From contig CAJFCJ010000002.1 in NCBI GenBank assembly GCA_904063045.1, positions 3,529,891-3,593,890 of the forward strand: a DNA stretch of 64,000 nucleotides, written 5' to 3'. Below, piece by piece: positions 36,954 through 51,224 of the stretch; position 1 is the stretch's first letter; each line of letters starts with the position of its first letter. The notes beneath the pieces were generated by a model. It was not told where the DNA came from, searched no databases, and saw nothing but the letters and a program-made list of their open reading frames with translations. This DNA is from Dimorphilus gyrociliatus. Taxonomy: Eukaryota; Annelida; Polychaeta; Dinophilidae. Made by a program: the position numbers and the translations under genes.

Positions 36954-37806
36954 ATGTCAGGTAAATAACATACTAGGTAAAGCATAAATCACTAATTAAT
37001 TTAATAAAGAGAATTAAATATTAAAATCAATTAAACTTGTAAACTTGTTGAAATAAGAGACAAAACTTGTCCAGTTTTCTTTAAAACATAATACATTTTA
37101 AGAAGATGTCAGAAAAGCTTGGGTACCAGGATCAAATGGACAGATTCCTGAAAATGCATTCGAAGCAGGATACGATGGATCAGAAATTATGTATATTGGA
37201 CGAGCACCTCATGCAGGAGATGTTATTCCTGGTAGGTATAAAATATATTCTTTTCAGACGACTGAAATATTCGAGATACAATAGTTGCATAGTCCTGAAC
37301 TTCCTTCTGCGTGAATTTGTCTTCCTTTTCACAGTAGAAAAATCTTACTACAATACAAGATTAATAAACAAATTAAATTGATATATTTTGTTCTATTTAT
37401 ACTACCATCTATTTTTATAATTAACTAAAATATTGTCACTATATGATTAATAAGAAAAGTTTATTGTAAACACTAAGGTAAAGTTCATCCATCTCACAAA
37501 GTGTGTTACATTTGTTGGGGCAATGAAGAGCACGCAAAAGACAGTTATGAGGTTCTCTGTAAATCTGATCTAATTCAATTTGAATGGTTACCTTCGGCTA
37601 ATGGAGAACTTCCGGCAGGTGCAATCGTGGGTGGCAAGAGATCAGACGGCGGTAAATACTTTATCGGTAGAGCAAAACATGAGAATTGCTTGGTTCCCGG
37701 TAAAATTCATCCCGAAAATGAGTGTATTTATGTACCTTGGGGAGGAAAAGAAAACCGTTATGATGCCTACGAGGCCCTTGCAGCCAAAGTGATCGATTTA
37801 CCTTAA
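36954..37806 (+). CDS. DM9-repeat protein, copy 2
   Basis: Exons 36954-36960, 37103-37231 and 37478-37806 join in phase 1 to 154 residues. The coding part of exon 1 is only seven bases (ATGTCAG), fixed by the GTAAAT donor and by phase; the reading frame through AWVPGSNGQIPENAF then matches a DM9 start. Two DM9 repeats follow: MYIGRAPHAGDVIPGKV with DSYEVL, and FEWLPSANGELPAGAIVGG with YFIGRAKHENCLVPGKI and DAYEAL. It is a diverged tandem duplicate of the gene at 35299 with equal intron phases and positions. No signal peptide or membrane segment is seen, so a cytosolic location is likely. Carbohydrate binding is a family property, not shown here. Confidence 0.85.
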
Positions 37807-40800
37807 AAATTGTACAATGTTTAAATTAACTGTTGTGTTTGTAACATCTATTTTCCTTTACTTAGATGGAATAATAGTAATTTTCTAAAGTTTCCACTTT
37901 TTAAATGGATTTATTTTTGGGATAAGCTACGCATTTTTCATTATTTTTAACAGAGAAACTACTATTTTTGTATAATCAAGCAAGTTATTTAATATTATTT
38001 ATTTAAATATATCAAAAAATATATATATTATTATAAAGGCCAATGTATTGATGACTCGGTTTGGTACAACAATTCTTTTTCATTCTTTTTTTAATAGTGT
38101 AATATATGTGTTTATAATTTTTATAAAATAAATTCGATATATGAAATTAATCGTGTCAATAAAATAAAGAACAAATTGCACAAGTTCTCTTGTTCAGTTT
38201 AAGTAAAAATTGTTGTCTATAAGGAAAGCGATTTAGATAAACAATGAAAACTTATTGTACTCTCTTTCGTCTTCCCTTCCAAGTAAAATCGGATATTACG
38301 AACATATATAATATCTTCCCTAGTTTTAACAGCCTTTCATACAACGAGTACTACTCTGGTGATAGAGTATTATGATAATGAATCTCTTGTTGTTACACCT
38401 TAATATCGATATAAAAGAGTAAAAATTACCTAAAATACGTCTTGAAGCAAAAATTCTATGATGTAAGGATAAAAATAGTAAATAACTAGGGTATCTGGAG
38501 TTGGAGAGAATATGCAGTAATTGTTAAATAACTATCATAATACTTACTTATAATGATTATACAGTATATATCCTTTAATATCATCAGTACCCTCAATAAT
38601 GTAGTTCAAGTTTTGTTCTAACAGCTGCTAGAATGGGAAAATTACTTTATTTTTTCTTGGGATCCTCCTTCAAAGATATTATATTTATCACTACTTATTA
38701 TGAGTTTACAAGTATTGCTAAAGGGTACTCTTACGTAAACTAAGGTTAGTTTTCGACCTCTTAATCTTAAAAGCTAAAGGATAAAATATCTTATTAGTTA
38801 GATTTAAAGGTTTTGACTGATTTATAACTATTTATAATTAGATATTATCCAGCGCAAGTGTATCTGACAATAGATGATTTATGAAAGTGTTAAATGATTT
38901 GAACAAAAAAAAAATTAACATTTAACAACTTTGAAAGCTTCAAAACAATTGTGCATGAATATTTATAGAAATGAGAATAACAATAATAATATTTAAACTT
39001 CAAGTGTTAATTAAAAAGCTTATACTAAAATTCTTCATCTCATTTTGATTGTTTCCTATAAATATTTCTTATCAAATAACCGTAACGAAGTTTGTATCTC
39101 TTTCAAATAGTCGTAGGCGTATGCTGGCCAATCTCATTATACAGATCCAAAATAACATTTAATGAATGTTTTACCTAGCCATTAAACAGTGTATTAGTTA
39201 TTCTTTGTTGATTAAAATTTAAGACTGAAGGACCTGTCATTCCACTTTTACATGTTCTTAAAACCTTTTAATAATATATCATTTGTCGTATTAAAAAAAT
39301 TTTACCATGTTTTCATGTACGGGCTTAGTCAACGGTACAATTTGGCTAAGATTATAAAATCAGAAGTTTCCAAGAATTAAGAGAGCAGCTTAAAATATTC
39401 TGTATTCTATAAATTTCTATCAGTTACCGAATGAGAAGCTTTTGACAATCTTCATATGCCATTTCTTTTAGCCTCTCAGCTTAAATTGGTTATTTAAAAA
39501 GTATCAATAAACTTATAATTTTCCTCTGACAAAAGACTAGAAAATTATGAAAAAGTTCTCATATGAATAACTTTGGAACTTTTCTTTCTCATTTATCCAT
39601 TATACAAGAAGAATTTGCATAATTTGCTTTCCTTCTTAGGAAGTTTGGTGAAAAAACAGGTAAAATAAATTTTGAATAAATATTTGCATCGCTGACTAAT
39701 ATCCTATTGATAATATCATGTTTTATGACCCATGATTATCATTCATTGCAAGGATCCTCCAACAACTCTCAAATATTTATTTTTGTCCAAAATTTCTGTC
39801 CATTTGTTAATATTGTTAAATTTTGCGAAGAAAACCTATCTTCTAGCCATATTCTTTTATAAACGCCAAGCATTTCAATTCCGAAGAGTGTAGTAACAAC
39901 AGAATTCAACAATTAAATAATCAGTATTCATAATCTTTTGTGTCAGATTTCTATCTTTAATTTCTAGTTAATTTAGATTAGTTTTCAAGCTTGAATATTT
40001 AATTTCTCCTTCGCCATAGCATTAGTAAAATTTAATTGAAGCCAATCATAGTTGCTTCTATTTAATCTTAAAAACTTTTCCCTTAGTGGCTATTGAATTA
40101 TGGATTGTTGATTCAATTTATATTTAAGCATTAATAAATGGATGAATGAACATTAACAATCTACACATGAGAAATGAATAATAACACATTCTAAATATTA
40201 TATACTCTGTAAGTTTAGTATTAATTGTAACCTCTATACCGAAAATAATAGCAAGAGCCTCAAACAGCAATTGTATAATTGTATAAGTAGGCTATATAAC
40301 ATGTATTAGATAAATATTAGATATATATACGTAGAGTTAAGGTAATTTCTCATTTTTTGTATCCATCTCCTCAACATCTGAATAGTGTATATTATTATTA
40401 AGTACAGATTTTTAATTTATGATAACAACTTTTACAACTTTTATTATCCCATTTGTTTGCATTTGAGAATAGATAGATTCTTAATTGTTGATTCGTCTTG
40501 AAACAACCTATAAAGGATTAACTAAATCTTCAATAAGAAAGTTAATAAATGTTCAAAGATTCATTTTTTCATTAGAAATAATTTATTATATGAAAGTTTT
40601 CTTTGTAATGATTAGTTTGTTATTTAATCTCTATTTACTATTATTTTTTTTATACTAAATCAGTATCGTGTTGAATGAGAATATATGCAATAGATGGAGC
40701 TCAAAGTACTTCCTCGGAACCTTGAACTTGACGTTGTAGAAAAAATTTATTTGTAAGGTAGATTTCATAAATGGTCACCAATATAACACTATATATAAGG

Positions 40801-40940
40801 ATCATTAGCAGTAAATTTAAGTTGATGAAGTAGTTCAAAATTTCAACTTTCATTTAAATTGCAATATATCATAGAAATACAGGATAACTTTTAAAGACCT
40901 AATTATGACCTAATTCAGTTTCTTTGTATTCTCAGAAAAT
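37807..40940. other. Intergenic DNA, no gene seen
   Basis: 3.1 kb, AT-rich on both strands. One ATACAGTAT word lies at 38559-38567. A CAG acceptor at 40932-40934, just before the next ATG, suggests a 5' UTR intron for the oxidase gene. Confidence 0.4.
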
Positions 40941-42154
40941 ATGACCAGCAGGAAACTTCTTAGAACACTAATTGATTATGAGGAAGAAGCCCAAAATATA
41001 CTGAATGAGCCTGTTCGTTCTTTTTACTACAGTGGAGCCGAATACGGTAAAGCCCATAGAAGGAATATAAAAGCACTGCAAAAGTAGTATTTAAATATTA
41101 GAATCTCTCTTATTCTTATCAAAATTTCGTTTTCTCCTTGATTTTAATTTAAAGAATTTATTTGTGTCCTAATATATGCGTGGATGTAAGTGAAAGAGAT
41201 ACCTCAGCTAATTTCCTGGGATATTCAATACCTATACCTTTGGGAATCAGTCCAACGGCACAGCACAAACATGCAAACTTTGAAGGAGAATTAGCAACAG
41301 CAAGAGCAGCGGCTTATCATAATACTCCCTACGTAATGAGCTTATTTTCAAACATTTCAGTTCGGCAGGTTATACATGCTGTACCGGGAGTTAAAATTCT
41401 TATTCAATTACAATTTATGAAAGACAGAGATATCCTAAGCAAACTGCTAAATCAATTTATCAATGATGGAGTAAAGGGAATATGTCTTACTCTCGATATA
41501 CCTATTATTAATCCCACAAAGCCTGGTTTACTATCTCTAGCTTCAAAATATTCGATACCGAACATTCCAACAGAACTTCGCGAAAAGACCAAGACATCTC
41601 TAACATTGTTTGACAACGATCATATAACCTGGGAAGATGTAGCGTGGTTTATATCTAAATCTACTGTACCAGTCATAGTTAAGGGTGTTTTATCACCTAA
41701 GAATGCCTTAGAAGCTATAAATATTGGAGCAGCAGGTATATGGATATCCAATCATGGTGGTCGCCAGTTGGCGGATGCTCCACCAACTATAGAGGCTCTT
41801 AGAGTAATTGCTCCTCTTGCCAAAAAAGCTAAAATTCCTTTATATATAGATGGTGGAATTAGAAGTGGCGGTGATATACTCAAGTGCTTAGCCTTAGGTG
41901 CCGATATTGTTTTTCTTGGTAGACCCATTATAAGTGGATTAGTTGTTGGAGTAAGTCATAAAAAATAACATTAAATAGTATTCCCCAACGAATTATCTCT
42001 AAAACTTAAATTACATTAACAGGGTTACAAAGGAGTAGTTGACACTTTGAATATAATAAAAAGAGACTTCGAAGCTAATATGGCTATGTGTGGATTTAAG
42101 AATGTGAAAGAGATTAACGAAAAATGCTTATGGGAAAATATATCAAAAATATAG
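40941..42154 (+). CDS. FMN-dependent 2-hydroxyacid oxidase (HAO/glycolate oxidase family)
   Basis: Exons 40941-41083, 41155-41950 and 42023-42154 join in phase to 356 residues (human HAO1 has 370) and the protein ends SKI, a peroxisomal PTS1-type signal. Core motifs are present: DYE...FYYSGAE at the N-terminus (Tyr29 matches the first substrate Tyr), GELATARAA, the FMN/catalytic KGV, SNHGGRQL with catalytic His and Arg, DGGIRSGGDILKCLALGAD and FLGRP. The family oxidises 2-hydroxyacids such as glycolate to 2-oxoacids with H2O2 release in peroxisomes. Three active-site positions differ: the QLY Tyr is Gln134, the SSW Trp is Phe (LFSNIS), and the DTPxxGxR loop is DIPIINPT without the Arg. The loop after it is shortened. 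The fold and FMN site look intact, so altered substrate use is more likely than a pseudogene. It converges with the cyclase gene, stops 143 bp apart. Confidence 0.88.
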
Positions 42155-42297
42155 GCCCAACTAATTAAAATTTTATAGCGTTTAAAGAATAACATATCTC
42201 TAAAAAATTTATTGTTTGCTATTTTAGTTAGAGTAGAGTCATCCGTTACATTAAGTAAAAGATAATAAACATTTCAATTAGTTTATTAATGATAGTG

Positions 42298-45200
42298 TCA
42301 ATCAACTAAAAAGAAGGTTTTCAACTCTCCTTTTCCTTTTACTCTTACAAGACCTCTGGCTTCAAATTTATAATTGAATTTCTCTAAAATCTTCGCCGTT
42401 TCTTCAACTACCTGAATTTTACCCATCTGTCCAGTTGATTCCATTCTTGAAGAAACGTTTACCGTATTTCCCCAAATATCATAATGGGGTTTAGTCACAC
42501 CAATCACTCCTGCTAGGACGGGACCATGATTTAGACCTATTCTGAGCATAAAGTTATTAAAACTCTGAGAATTAACCCTATCTAAGACAACTTTCATCTG
42601 TTTTGCAAATTCAACTAAGTCGGCCAAATGCTTCCATCTTTCTGCATTATTTGCTATATTTAATCCACTAGCTGCCATATAAGTAGAATTGATAGTCTTA
42701 ATTTTAATTACAGATTCAAATCTTGATTCGGATGTCAATAGGACATCGTAATCTGATAATATCTCATTCAATAATCGAATACATTCTAACCCGTTATTAT
42801 TCACAGAATCTTCAGTATAAAAATCGTTAAAGTTAGGACAGGCTGCGAATAAGACTCCAACTTCTTCGTATGCGTGAGAATATAGTTCATCTTCTGTTCT
42901 ATTGGAGCCAACAAAATCCTTTGCAACGTGATGAGGAAGAATATTGTAAATTAATGATTCGTTCTTTCGTTTCATTTCGTCAATTTGCGACCGAGCTTCA
43001 TCAACCTCCATTCGATGTATAAAAAACTTTCTTAAAGTTACATCATACTTGATTGATAAAACTATAAAACACAAGAATGAGGAGAATAGTATAGCCATAG
43101 ATTCAGTTGAACGATCTAAACTGCTGAATATGACACATAGAGAAAAGGATATGAGAATTTTCCATGGAACATTCAATAACGGCAATAAAGCTGTAGCAAA
43201 AAAGATAAGAATACAATTCGATACTGCAAAAGGAACTTTAACTCCAGAATTTTTTGCTAATATAACAATAGATGGCCATGCTATTAATAGAGTCATAGTT
43301 CCCAACCAAAACTGACTGAACCATCTTCGAAAAAGAAATTTCTTACAAACTGCGACAATAGGCCTAGGAAATCTCTATATTAAAGAAAAATAGTACTTTA
43401 AAGGGTTTATAAGATGATTTTTACAATTTACTATAATAAATTAAATGCATAATAAAAACATACCTTGTGTAATACGCCGGAAAAATTGAACGTAATCATA
43501 ATAACCAAAATTATAAGACTTGCTACATGTAGAGCTGTGTAAAAAAGCTTGTCCTCCGAAAGTAGCAGAACAGATATCGTTATAACAAATAATATTAAAG
43601 GTGAAGAAGTGGATATTAGACAGTTGTGATAATATCTGGATTGGATGTAAGTCTTTTCCAATTTAACATCTTTAAACTGAAATATAGGCCTAAGCTTCTT
43701 AAAGATATTTCTGAAATGAGACAAAAGAAACAATTATCGTTTGATAGCTAAATATAATATTATCCATAATTATTATTATTTTTGCCCGAGGATATTATTT
43801 TAATTAAACAATATAGTACAAGATTTAATTAATGGAAAAAAACTACTAAAAGATCCTGTTATTTCAGATCTCTTATACAAATACATAAAATAAATGAAAA
43901 TGATATGCAAAAACAGAATAACAACGTACATTCCCCATTCTCTGTCTTGTAAAGCATCAACAATTTTGGCAAAGCTAAGTTCTTGATTCGAACTTGGATT
44001 ACTTTCTATCACAGTTGTCTCATTCACGCTTGTTTCGGTTTTATTCTTTCCTTGTTGTTTAATATCATCTAATGTACCTTTAGGAAATTTTTTAAGGACA
44101 CTCTTTACTAAAAATGTCTTGACATTCTCTCGTTTCAATTCCTCTTCTCTACTTTCACCATCGCCATTTTCTAATTCAAATTCTTTTTTTAAAAAATTTG
44201 CAGTTGCTTGCGATACGTGAACCCTTCCCGGCAGACCCCCACTTTCCATTTTATTCGCCAGAGTAACATCTTTGCCCAAGATATCGTACTGCCATCGATG
44301 CTGGCCTAGAACACCGCCTAAAATCGCTCCAGTATGAATGCCAACCCTCATGTTGACGCCGCTCTGAGTTTTCTTTCTAACTTCAGCTATAGCAACAACC
44401 ATATCCAACCCCATATGGACGCATAGAACAGCATGATCAGATCTCGGAATTGGGCATCCAGCTATACAGTAATAACAATCTCCCAATATCTTTATTCTTA
44501 ACTGATGATATTTCTACAAAAAATTCATTAAAGCTTAATCGGAGAATACTAACAGAAAGAAGAAAAAATAGTACATTATACATAAATATTTACGAAAGAC
44601 AGCCTTTAGGTTTATAAAATCGATAACAAACTATCTTAATGTTATTTACGTATAAAATCTATATAACAGCCATTACTAAGATATACACTATCAATAATAA
44701 ATTATAGAATACAATGATATATATATATATATATATATATATTCCCTTAAGATTACTTTCTAATATACTAAATTCTTTTTTAAGATGAAACTGACTATCC
44801 TTAGTTTTCCAAATGTTTTCTTTTTTCTCACTGTTATTCGTACATATTAATGCGTTACAACTTATACACAGACAAGAGCACTTTGATAATCATACACAAA
44901 CCTGTCATACTCTAATAGCTATTATACAATCTTAGACGCTTAGATGCAGCAACGTAATATTTCTTTAAAAATCACATCTTTTCTACTGAAATATTCTTTT
45001 GCTCTCTTCTTCACTCTTCCTATATATTGCATATATATTATATATATTTATATATAGATTACTCACGTGTGCTAGTTTGTCGAAAGTGGCAAACAGGTCA
45101 TTAAGAATCTTGATAAGTTCACTTGCTGATACTCGAGATGATAGTGCAGTAAATCCGACAATATCAGCAAACAATATGCTGTAAAAAGAAATAATATTTC

Positions 45201-46200
45201 TTCATTTTATCAAACTTCGTTTTAATGAATAGGAAATAACTGTTAATCTAAGGATAATTTTTAAATCAATTAATTAATTCCTTTCTAAATCCCTTTAATC
45301 ATGTTCATCTTATTCTTTTTACCTGACATTCTCATGCCGATTCATATATATCTTACGAAACTGACTATCAACTGTTATACCAAGATCTTTGACCATTTCT
45401 TCGGCAACGTGTTTTGGTAGAACTGACAATAAGAGTCTTTCTTGCTCTTTTGTTGCTTCTTCTATTAATATATTTGCAGATAAACTCTTTTTTGTTTCAA
45501 TAAACGCCTTTCGTTGAGAAGCCTCACTGGTAAAAAACACAATTATTGAGGAAACACAAACTGCAATATAACTTAGCAAAGTTGAAATAACACTTTCCAG
45601 CGTAGAGTAATCTCCATTTTTTGTTAAATAGAATATCAGTGAGTGAACTAGGCATGTTATTAAGCTTGTTAGCAAGCAGGACAATATCTTGAGTGGTAGG
45701 CCTATATAAATAGAGTACAAACTTAATGTAACATATGCCAAGTTATAAGGTTCTGTGTAAGCTGTTGATATGGCTGTCTGGACAACCAGTAAAATCCAGG
45801 TGATGTAAGGATATAATATTAAAGAGAAGAATCGTAGTTTTCGAAAGTATCGGTAAATTGCCATGCAGGTTATATTAACAAATATCATAACTGAGACTAC
45901 ACTAACAATTATCACATGCTTGTTGGACCATTCCCAAACTTCGCTTCGTATGATCAAAGAGAAATTTAATATTAACAGAATAGCAGAAACGCTTAATGGC
46001 GATTTCGTTATAGCAATATATTGAGAATATAATTTTTCCAGATCATCATCTTCAAATTTCGATAGACCAAATGTAGAAGTTCTTTTGAAAGCCGGGTCTT
46101 TTAACTCCTCTTCAGCTCTTAAATCTATTCTGGAAGTTAATAGTTGAGATAGTCGAGACGGTGGTCTGTCGCTTGGATAAACTTTTGCATCATTAGACAT
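42298..46200 (-). CDS. Transmembrane adenylate cyclase
   Basis: Five minus-strand exons (45323-46200, 45067-45178, 43930-44513, 43464-43710, 42298-43374) join in phase to 965 residues. The order is: N-terminal cytoplasmic tail, first six-helix cassette (about 75-235), C1a cyclase domain with both metal-binding Asp ([10 protein letters not shown] and KILGDCYYC), C1b, second membrane cassette (about residues 520-690), and C2a domain. C2 retains the adenine-selecting Lys (KIKT), the Asp of [15 protein letters not shown] and the Asn/Arg pair of that motif. It should convert ATP to cAMP at the plasma membrane under G-protein control. One oddity is [10 protein letters not shown] in place of KTIGSTYMAA. 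It is shorter than vertebrate isoforms (about 1,080-1,350) because of short termini and a short C1b. I cannot assign an isoform class. Confidence 0.93.
44717..44742. repeat. TA microsatellite in cyclase intron
   Basis: Pure (AT)n run within the intron between the C1a exons. Confidence 0.9.
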
Positions 46201-49200
46201 TGTTATTAATTGCCGAGTTTACCGGATAGTGGTCGAGAAGTGAATGTCGCGCTGTTTTTTTTTCATATCCATGGTTACTGGCATAAACTACGTTAGATGA
46301 TGGCGCTTTTACTCGATTAGCTTACAGAACGATTTAATAAGCTAAGTGATACTTTCTTTTCCCTATCTCTTTCATTGCTTTCAATTTTGACTATTTTGAT
46401 ATTTATTTTGTTACAAGCACAATATATCCAGGCTACAATTCAAAAATTACAAAATAGAAATTTCATTAATTTAGTAAAAGTGCACAAATCATTCTGTAAG
46501 GAATAAATAGTTCTTTAATGTATAAGATTTAATTAGTGTAAAGGTTAATTACTTGAAGCTTGAATACAATTGACCATCTATTTAGTAGTTTACTAATTAT
46601 ATTTTATTGACTTGAATGTGATAATTATTATGTGTTTGTATGTACATAATCGTTTTGTATCCATAGAGATCTATTAAACTATTTTTTTTAAATAATGTAC
46701 TAGGTAAGGAAATAGTTAAGGTGTCTATAGATAATAATTGTTAATAATAGTTGCTGCATTATACAATATACAAAATATATAGTACATATACAGTATTTAC
46801 TTTTTCTGAGATGTGGGTTTGTACTGTATATAAATATATATATTATTCTTTTTTTACCTTACATCTCATAATATCTCAAACAAGCAAATTATTCTATTAA
46901 GTGGAAAGAATTTAATGAAAAATAATCCTTTTATCGCATTGATTCTTTCACCTTTAACTGATGGTCAACGCTTTTAAGTTAAGGTACATTTTAAAGAAAA
47001 CGCCTTGCCTTCGAGACGTACAAGATCTATAAAAGGTCTTTTCATATATCGTTTGACGTATTTTATTCACACACATTTATAAGATCTCAATTTTCTCTTA
47101 CGTAAACAAAACTATATTAGCATTCTAAGCTAATGGAATTGTTCTGATATAAACGTCTCTATGGATACAACCAGTTGTGCTCCATTATAAAGTAAAAAGA
47201 TACTTTGAAGATTTTTTTAAAACAATCTGTTATCCTTGAACAATTGCTTATGGTTTTTTTCCCGGAATGTTCATTAAAAAAAGGCTTAGCGAGAAAGTTT
47301 ATTTCCCCGTACATAATACTTTGTAGGCATACCATATTGCAGTGGGAGAAAGACAGATTTATTTACATTCGTATCTGCCCTTCTATACGTTTCCCTTCCT
47401 ATTCATAGATAATTTATAAGAATATTTCAGAAATAACTTATATAAATTCTAGTATAAAGCTTTAGATATTATGTTTACATGTCTACTATACAGCAATATA
47501 ATACATAACTATTCTTCTATTAACAACTATATTACATAAGTAATATTGATAAAACAAAACATCCCTTACCTTTTTAATACATTAAACCCATATAAAAAAA
47601 ATAAAAGTTGCAATCAATAATCTAATTTCATAGTTTACTTTTTTCTCGCTTTTTCATTCTATCTACTCTTTCAATGAGGTCCTATTATTTTTTTTTTATA
47701 GCCACATGTACCAATGGAACTTGTTCTTTAATTAAATATCTGTCTTATAATCGGACATTTGATCAAGGTTATCTTATTTCTCATATTCCCTTTCCTATAT
47801 TAATAGCAATATAACTTATCTATTTTTATATGTTACATAAAAATTACTTGTACTTTGATATTTGAAAAAAACACATCATTAGAAAACTTATAGAGAGTAT
47901 TTGAATCGTTAATTATACTATTTTCTATCCGATTTCTTGGATAAACAATTATATTTATGGCTATCCAATTAAAAAGTGTTAGTTTTTGAAACATTCTAAT
48001 TTAAATTGTTACTCTTCAGCTTTAGATGAAAAGATTACATCACTTGTAGAACAATAGTGGCACCTGGTGACTGAAATAGACATTTAGTATTTTAGAGAAA
48101 TGGCTTAAATGATCTTTTCTAGATTAAAATGGATGTTTCTTAGTGTCAATAAGTTGAATAATTGTATGAAATAGATATTATAAGGAAAATTTACGTTTAT
48201 AGAATATATATATATAAAGCCCTGGATTAGATGTAAAATGGATGGGTTGAAGGATTTTTTAATCTATTTTTGAAATGACATCAATTTCAATAAATCACAT
48301 ATAAGGATATTAATAAGAGAGTGTAGGAGCGAGAAAAAACAAATTGAAAGGATAGAAAGAAAGCATTCTTCCATTGATTACTCTCGTCTTTATCATTGCT
48401 TCGTTTATCGAATAAGTAATGGTTGAATAACGAGCTCAGGGGAAAAGTGACGAATACTTTGGGTCACGCTCGCCTTCGTTAATCTTTCAAACGAAATAGA
48501 CTAGTAGCGACAATTATTCACATTTTGCTCACATCTCTATAATATTGTTTAATATCAGTGTTTTATTAAAATTCCAATAACAAATCATATTGTTGATAGA
48601 ACGTCACAGCACAAAGAAAATACCCAACTCTTCAATAGTTTGTAATAATTGGAAGAAATTCAAATGGTTGCTGCAACAATCAAGGGATCCTTACAGGCTT
48701 CTGCATAAAATATGTGGTAGTTTTTGCTTCAAAGTAACTAGGTCTCTCTCTTGAATTTTTTATTTAAAATCAATAACAAATTTATAAATGTTCCTTTTTC
48801 TTAAAGCAATCAAAATCTTAACCTTATGAAATAAACAGTACTGTTTCTAAGTTACTAAATACGTTACAATTAGTCTTAAACGCTTTTTATCTGAAAGCCA
48901 TTTTAAAATTATTTATATCCTAAATTAATATTACAATACTATATCTCTCACTTCATAATTTCAAACTAAATTATTACTTATTCAGCTAACCCAATGGATC
49001 TTTTATCATATTATTCATTTATTAACAATTTTTTCTTTTTTGTATCTTTCCTGGGATGCAATAAAAAAAACTATTTTCTTCTTGAATATTCATAATATTT
49101 TATTTAAATATAATTTAAATACGCTGTATATTTATCCTGTTGTTTATAGATGCAATATATATATGTACATATATTTCATAAAATAATGAAAATTCATAAA

Positions 49201-49399
49201 TTTTAGCCTTTCTCAAGTAAAAATCTTTTGTTATAACATCTTTATTTAAGTTATTACATATATTTCATTTGATCAAGTTTAACACATATGACAAAAACGA
49301 AAGGTTTATATCTCATCATGTAAATGACCGCGGCTGCATCACGTGATTATTATGTAGATGTTTCTTTACAGTCCGAAGTCAAAACCAAGAAGTGGAACT
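46201..49399. other. Divergent intergenic region, no gene seen
   Basis: 3.2 kb between the cyclase (-) and the glutamate-receptor-like gene (+). A GATGGCGCT element at 46299-46307 lies about 100 bp upstream of the cyclase start. One ATACAGTAT word is at 46788-46796. No exon was supported. Confidence 0.4.
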
Positions 49400-51193
49400 A
49401 TGAGTCCCGTCTCTCTCTTTTTTGCCATTTTGTGCGTCATATATTTAGGTAAGTTTTTTGATGATTATGTTTTATTATTAGTTAAATAATTAGAAGCACA
49501 AGACTTATCGAAATAAGAGGATAAAACTTAATGACTATGATAAAGAATTTACTGTAAAAAAAGGAAAAAAGAAACTCAAATCAGAGACAAGAATACAATC
49601 TATGAATGGAAAAGGAGGAACGAACTAGCATTTTTTTATTTGTAGATAGTTATTTTTAAAGTTACTTAGATATCAAATACTATTTTTTAAAAACTGATAG
49701 AAATGAAAGAAGTTTAACTTTAACCCTAATTTCTTTTGATCTCATAATTAATTAGCTTTCATTCTCTAACAAAATTTAATTTAAGGCCATTAAAGGGGAA
49801 GAGCTAAGAAAGTGGGAAATAAATTCTTAAAAACGGTCTGAGACAGAAGAAAATAGATGACGTAGTCAGCTGAATAAGTAAACTCTCCAAGGCACTCATG
49901 TCACTTTACATTTTCAACCTTGCAGTTAAATCTCTTTAAGTCAAAAAAAAATTTTTAAATCTCCAAAATGTTCCTGTTGAACAACTTAAAATCCTTTTTG
50001 AATCTTATATCTATAACAACGATATAGAGTTATATTAATTTCAATACAATGACTTCATTATATATAGGTCGGAGACATACACACAGTATATATTTTCTTT
50101 TTTACTTTCAAAAAAAAAGAGCTAACCATTCTGGGAAAAGAAATCTAGGGTTGTTGAGGGACAGTGCCGTTTTGGGAATTTTAAATATTTTATGCGGGCT
50201 ATCTAGATTAGACTCATTTTATCCAATTTCTTTTTAATTTTTAATCATTTTTCATCTTTTTTTATTCAATACAATATTTAAGAAATAATTTTATAGGCCA
50301 TTACTCAACGGCTGAAGAGAAACATTACGATGTAACTACTATCCCTGTAAGTTCATTTTTATCAACTTGTTTCTATAATTTGTTCTAGCAAAATTGGAAA
50401 TTTACCTTATTCAAGTTAAAACTGTGGAAAGGAGCTCTTATAAATATTTAGCTTGGTTTTTTTTCTCCCAATTAAGGTTTCACCATATATTTCTTATCTA
50501 AATGAAAAGAAATTAGTAGGAAATGCACAGTTTGAAGGTTATTTAATTGACTTGTTGGAAAAATTGGCAAAGTTTGGAAACTTTACATACAGTTTAAGAA
50601 AAGTTCAAGATCGAAAATATGGTCAAAAAAAAAATGGCGAATGGGATGGAATGATTGGAGAACTTGTTAACAGAGTAAGTATGAAATTTATAAATATTAG
50701 ATAAATAATGAATGAAATGATTATGAAAATATCTTTTTCTACGTTAAGAAAGCAGATATGGCTCTTGCACCTCTAACAAGATCTGATTTGAGAGCGGCAG
50801 CTGTCTTGTTTACCATACCATTTCGTAATGTAAATTTAAATTTCTTGGTGAGAAAGAATTTCAAGGAAAAGAAAATTGATGAATTAGCAAAAGATAAGAA
50901 TGTTAAGTTCTTTGTAATTAAAGGGGGTACTACAAGTACTCGCTTCAAATTTGCTACCGATCCAGTGGAAAAACGAATATGGAGAAGATTGCAAAAGACT
51001 GACAGCGAATCGTTTATATCAACTGTAAAACAGGGAGTAGATAAGGTTTTAGAAGATAATAATGTTGTTTTTATCGTTGAAAGTCCAATGGCCGAATATT
51101 GGGTATAGTTATTTTATTAATCAAAGTTAAATTCTTTTTTATTAAATTAATTAATTAATTAATTAATTAATTGATATAAATATGCAAATACTG

Positions 51194-51224
<31 letters not shown>

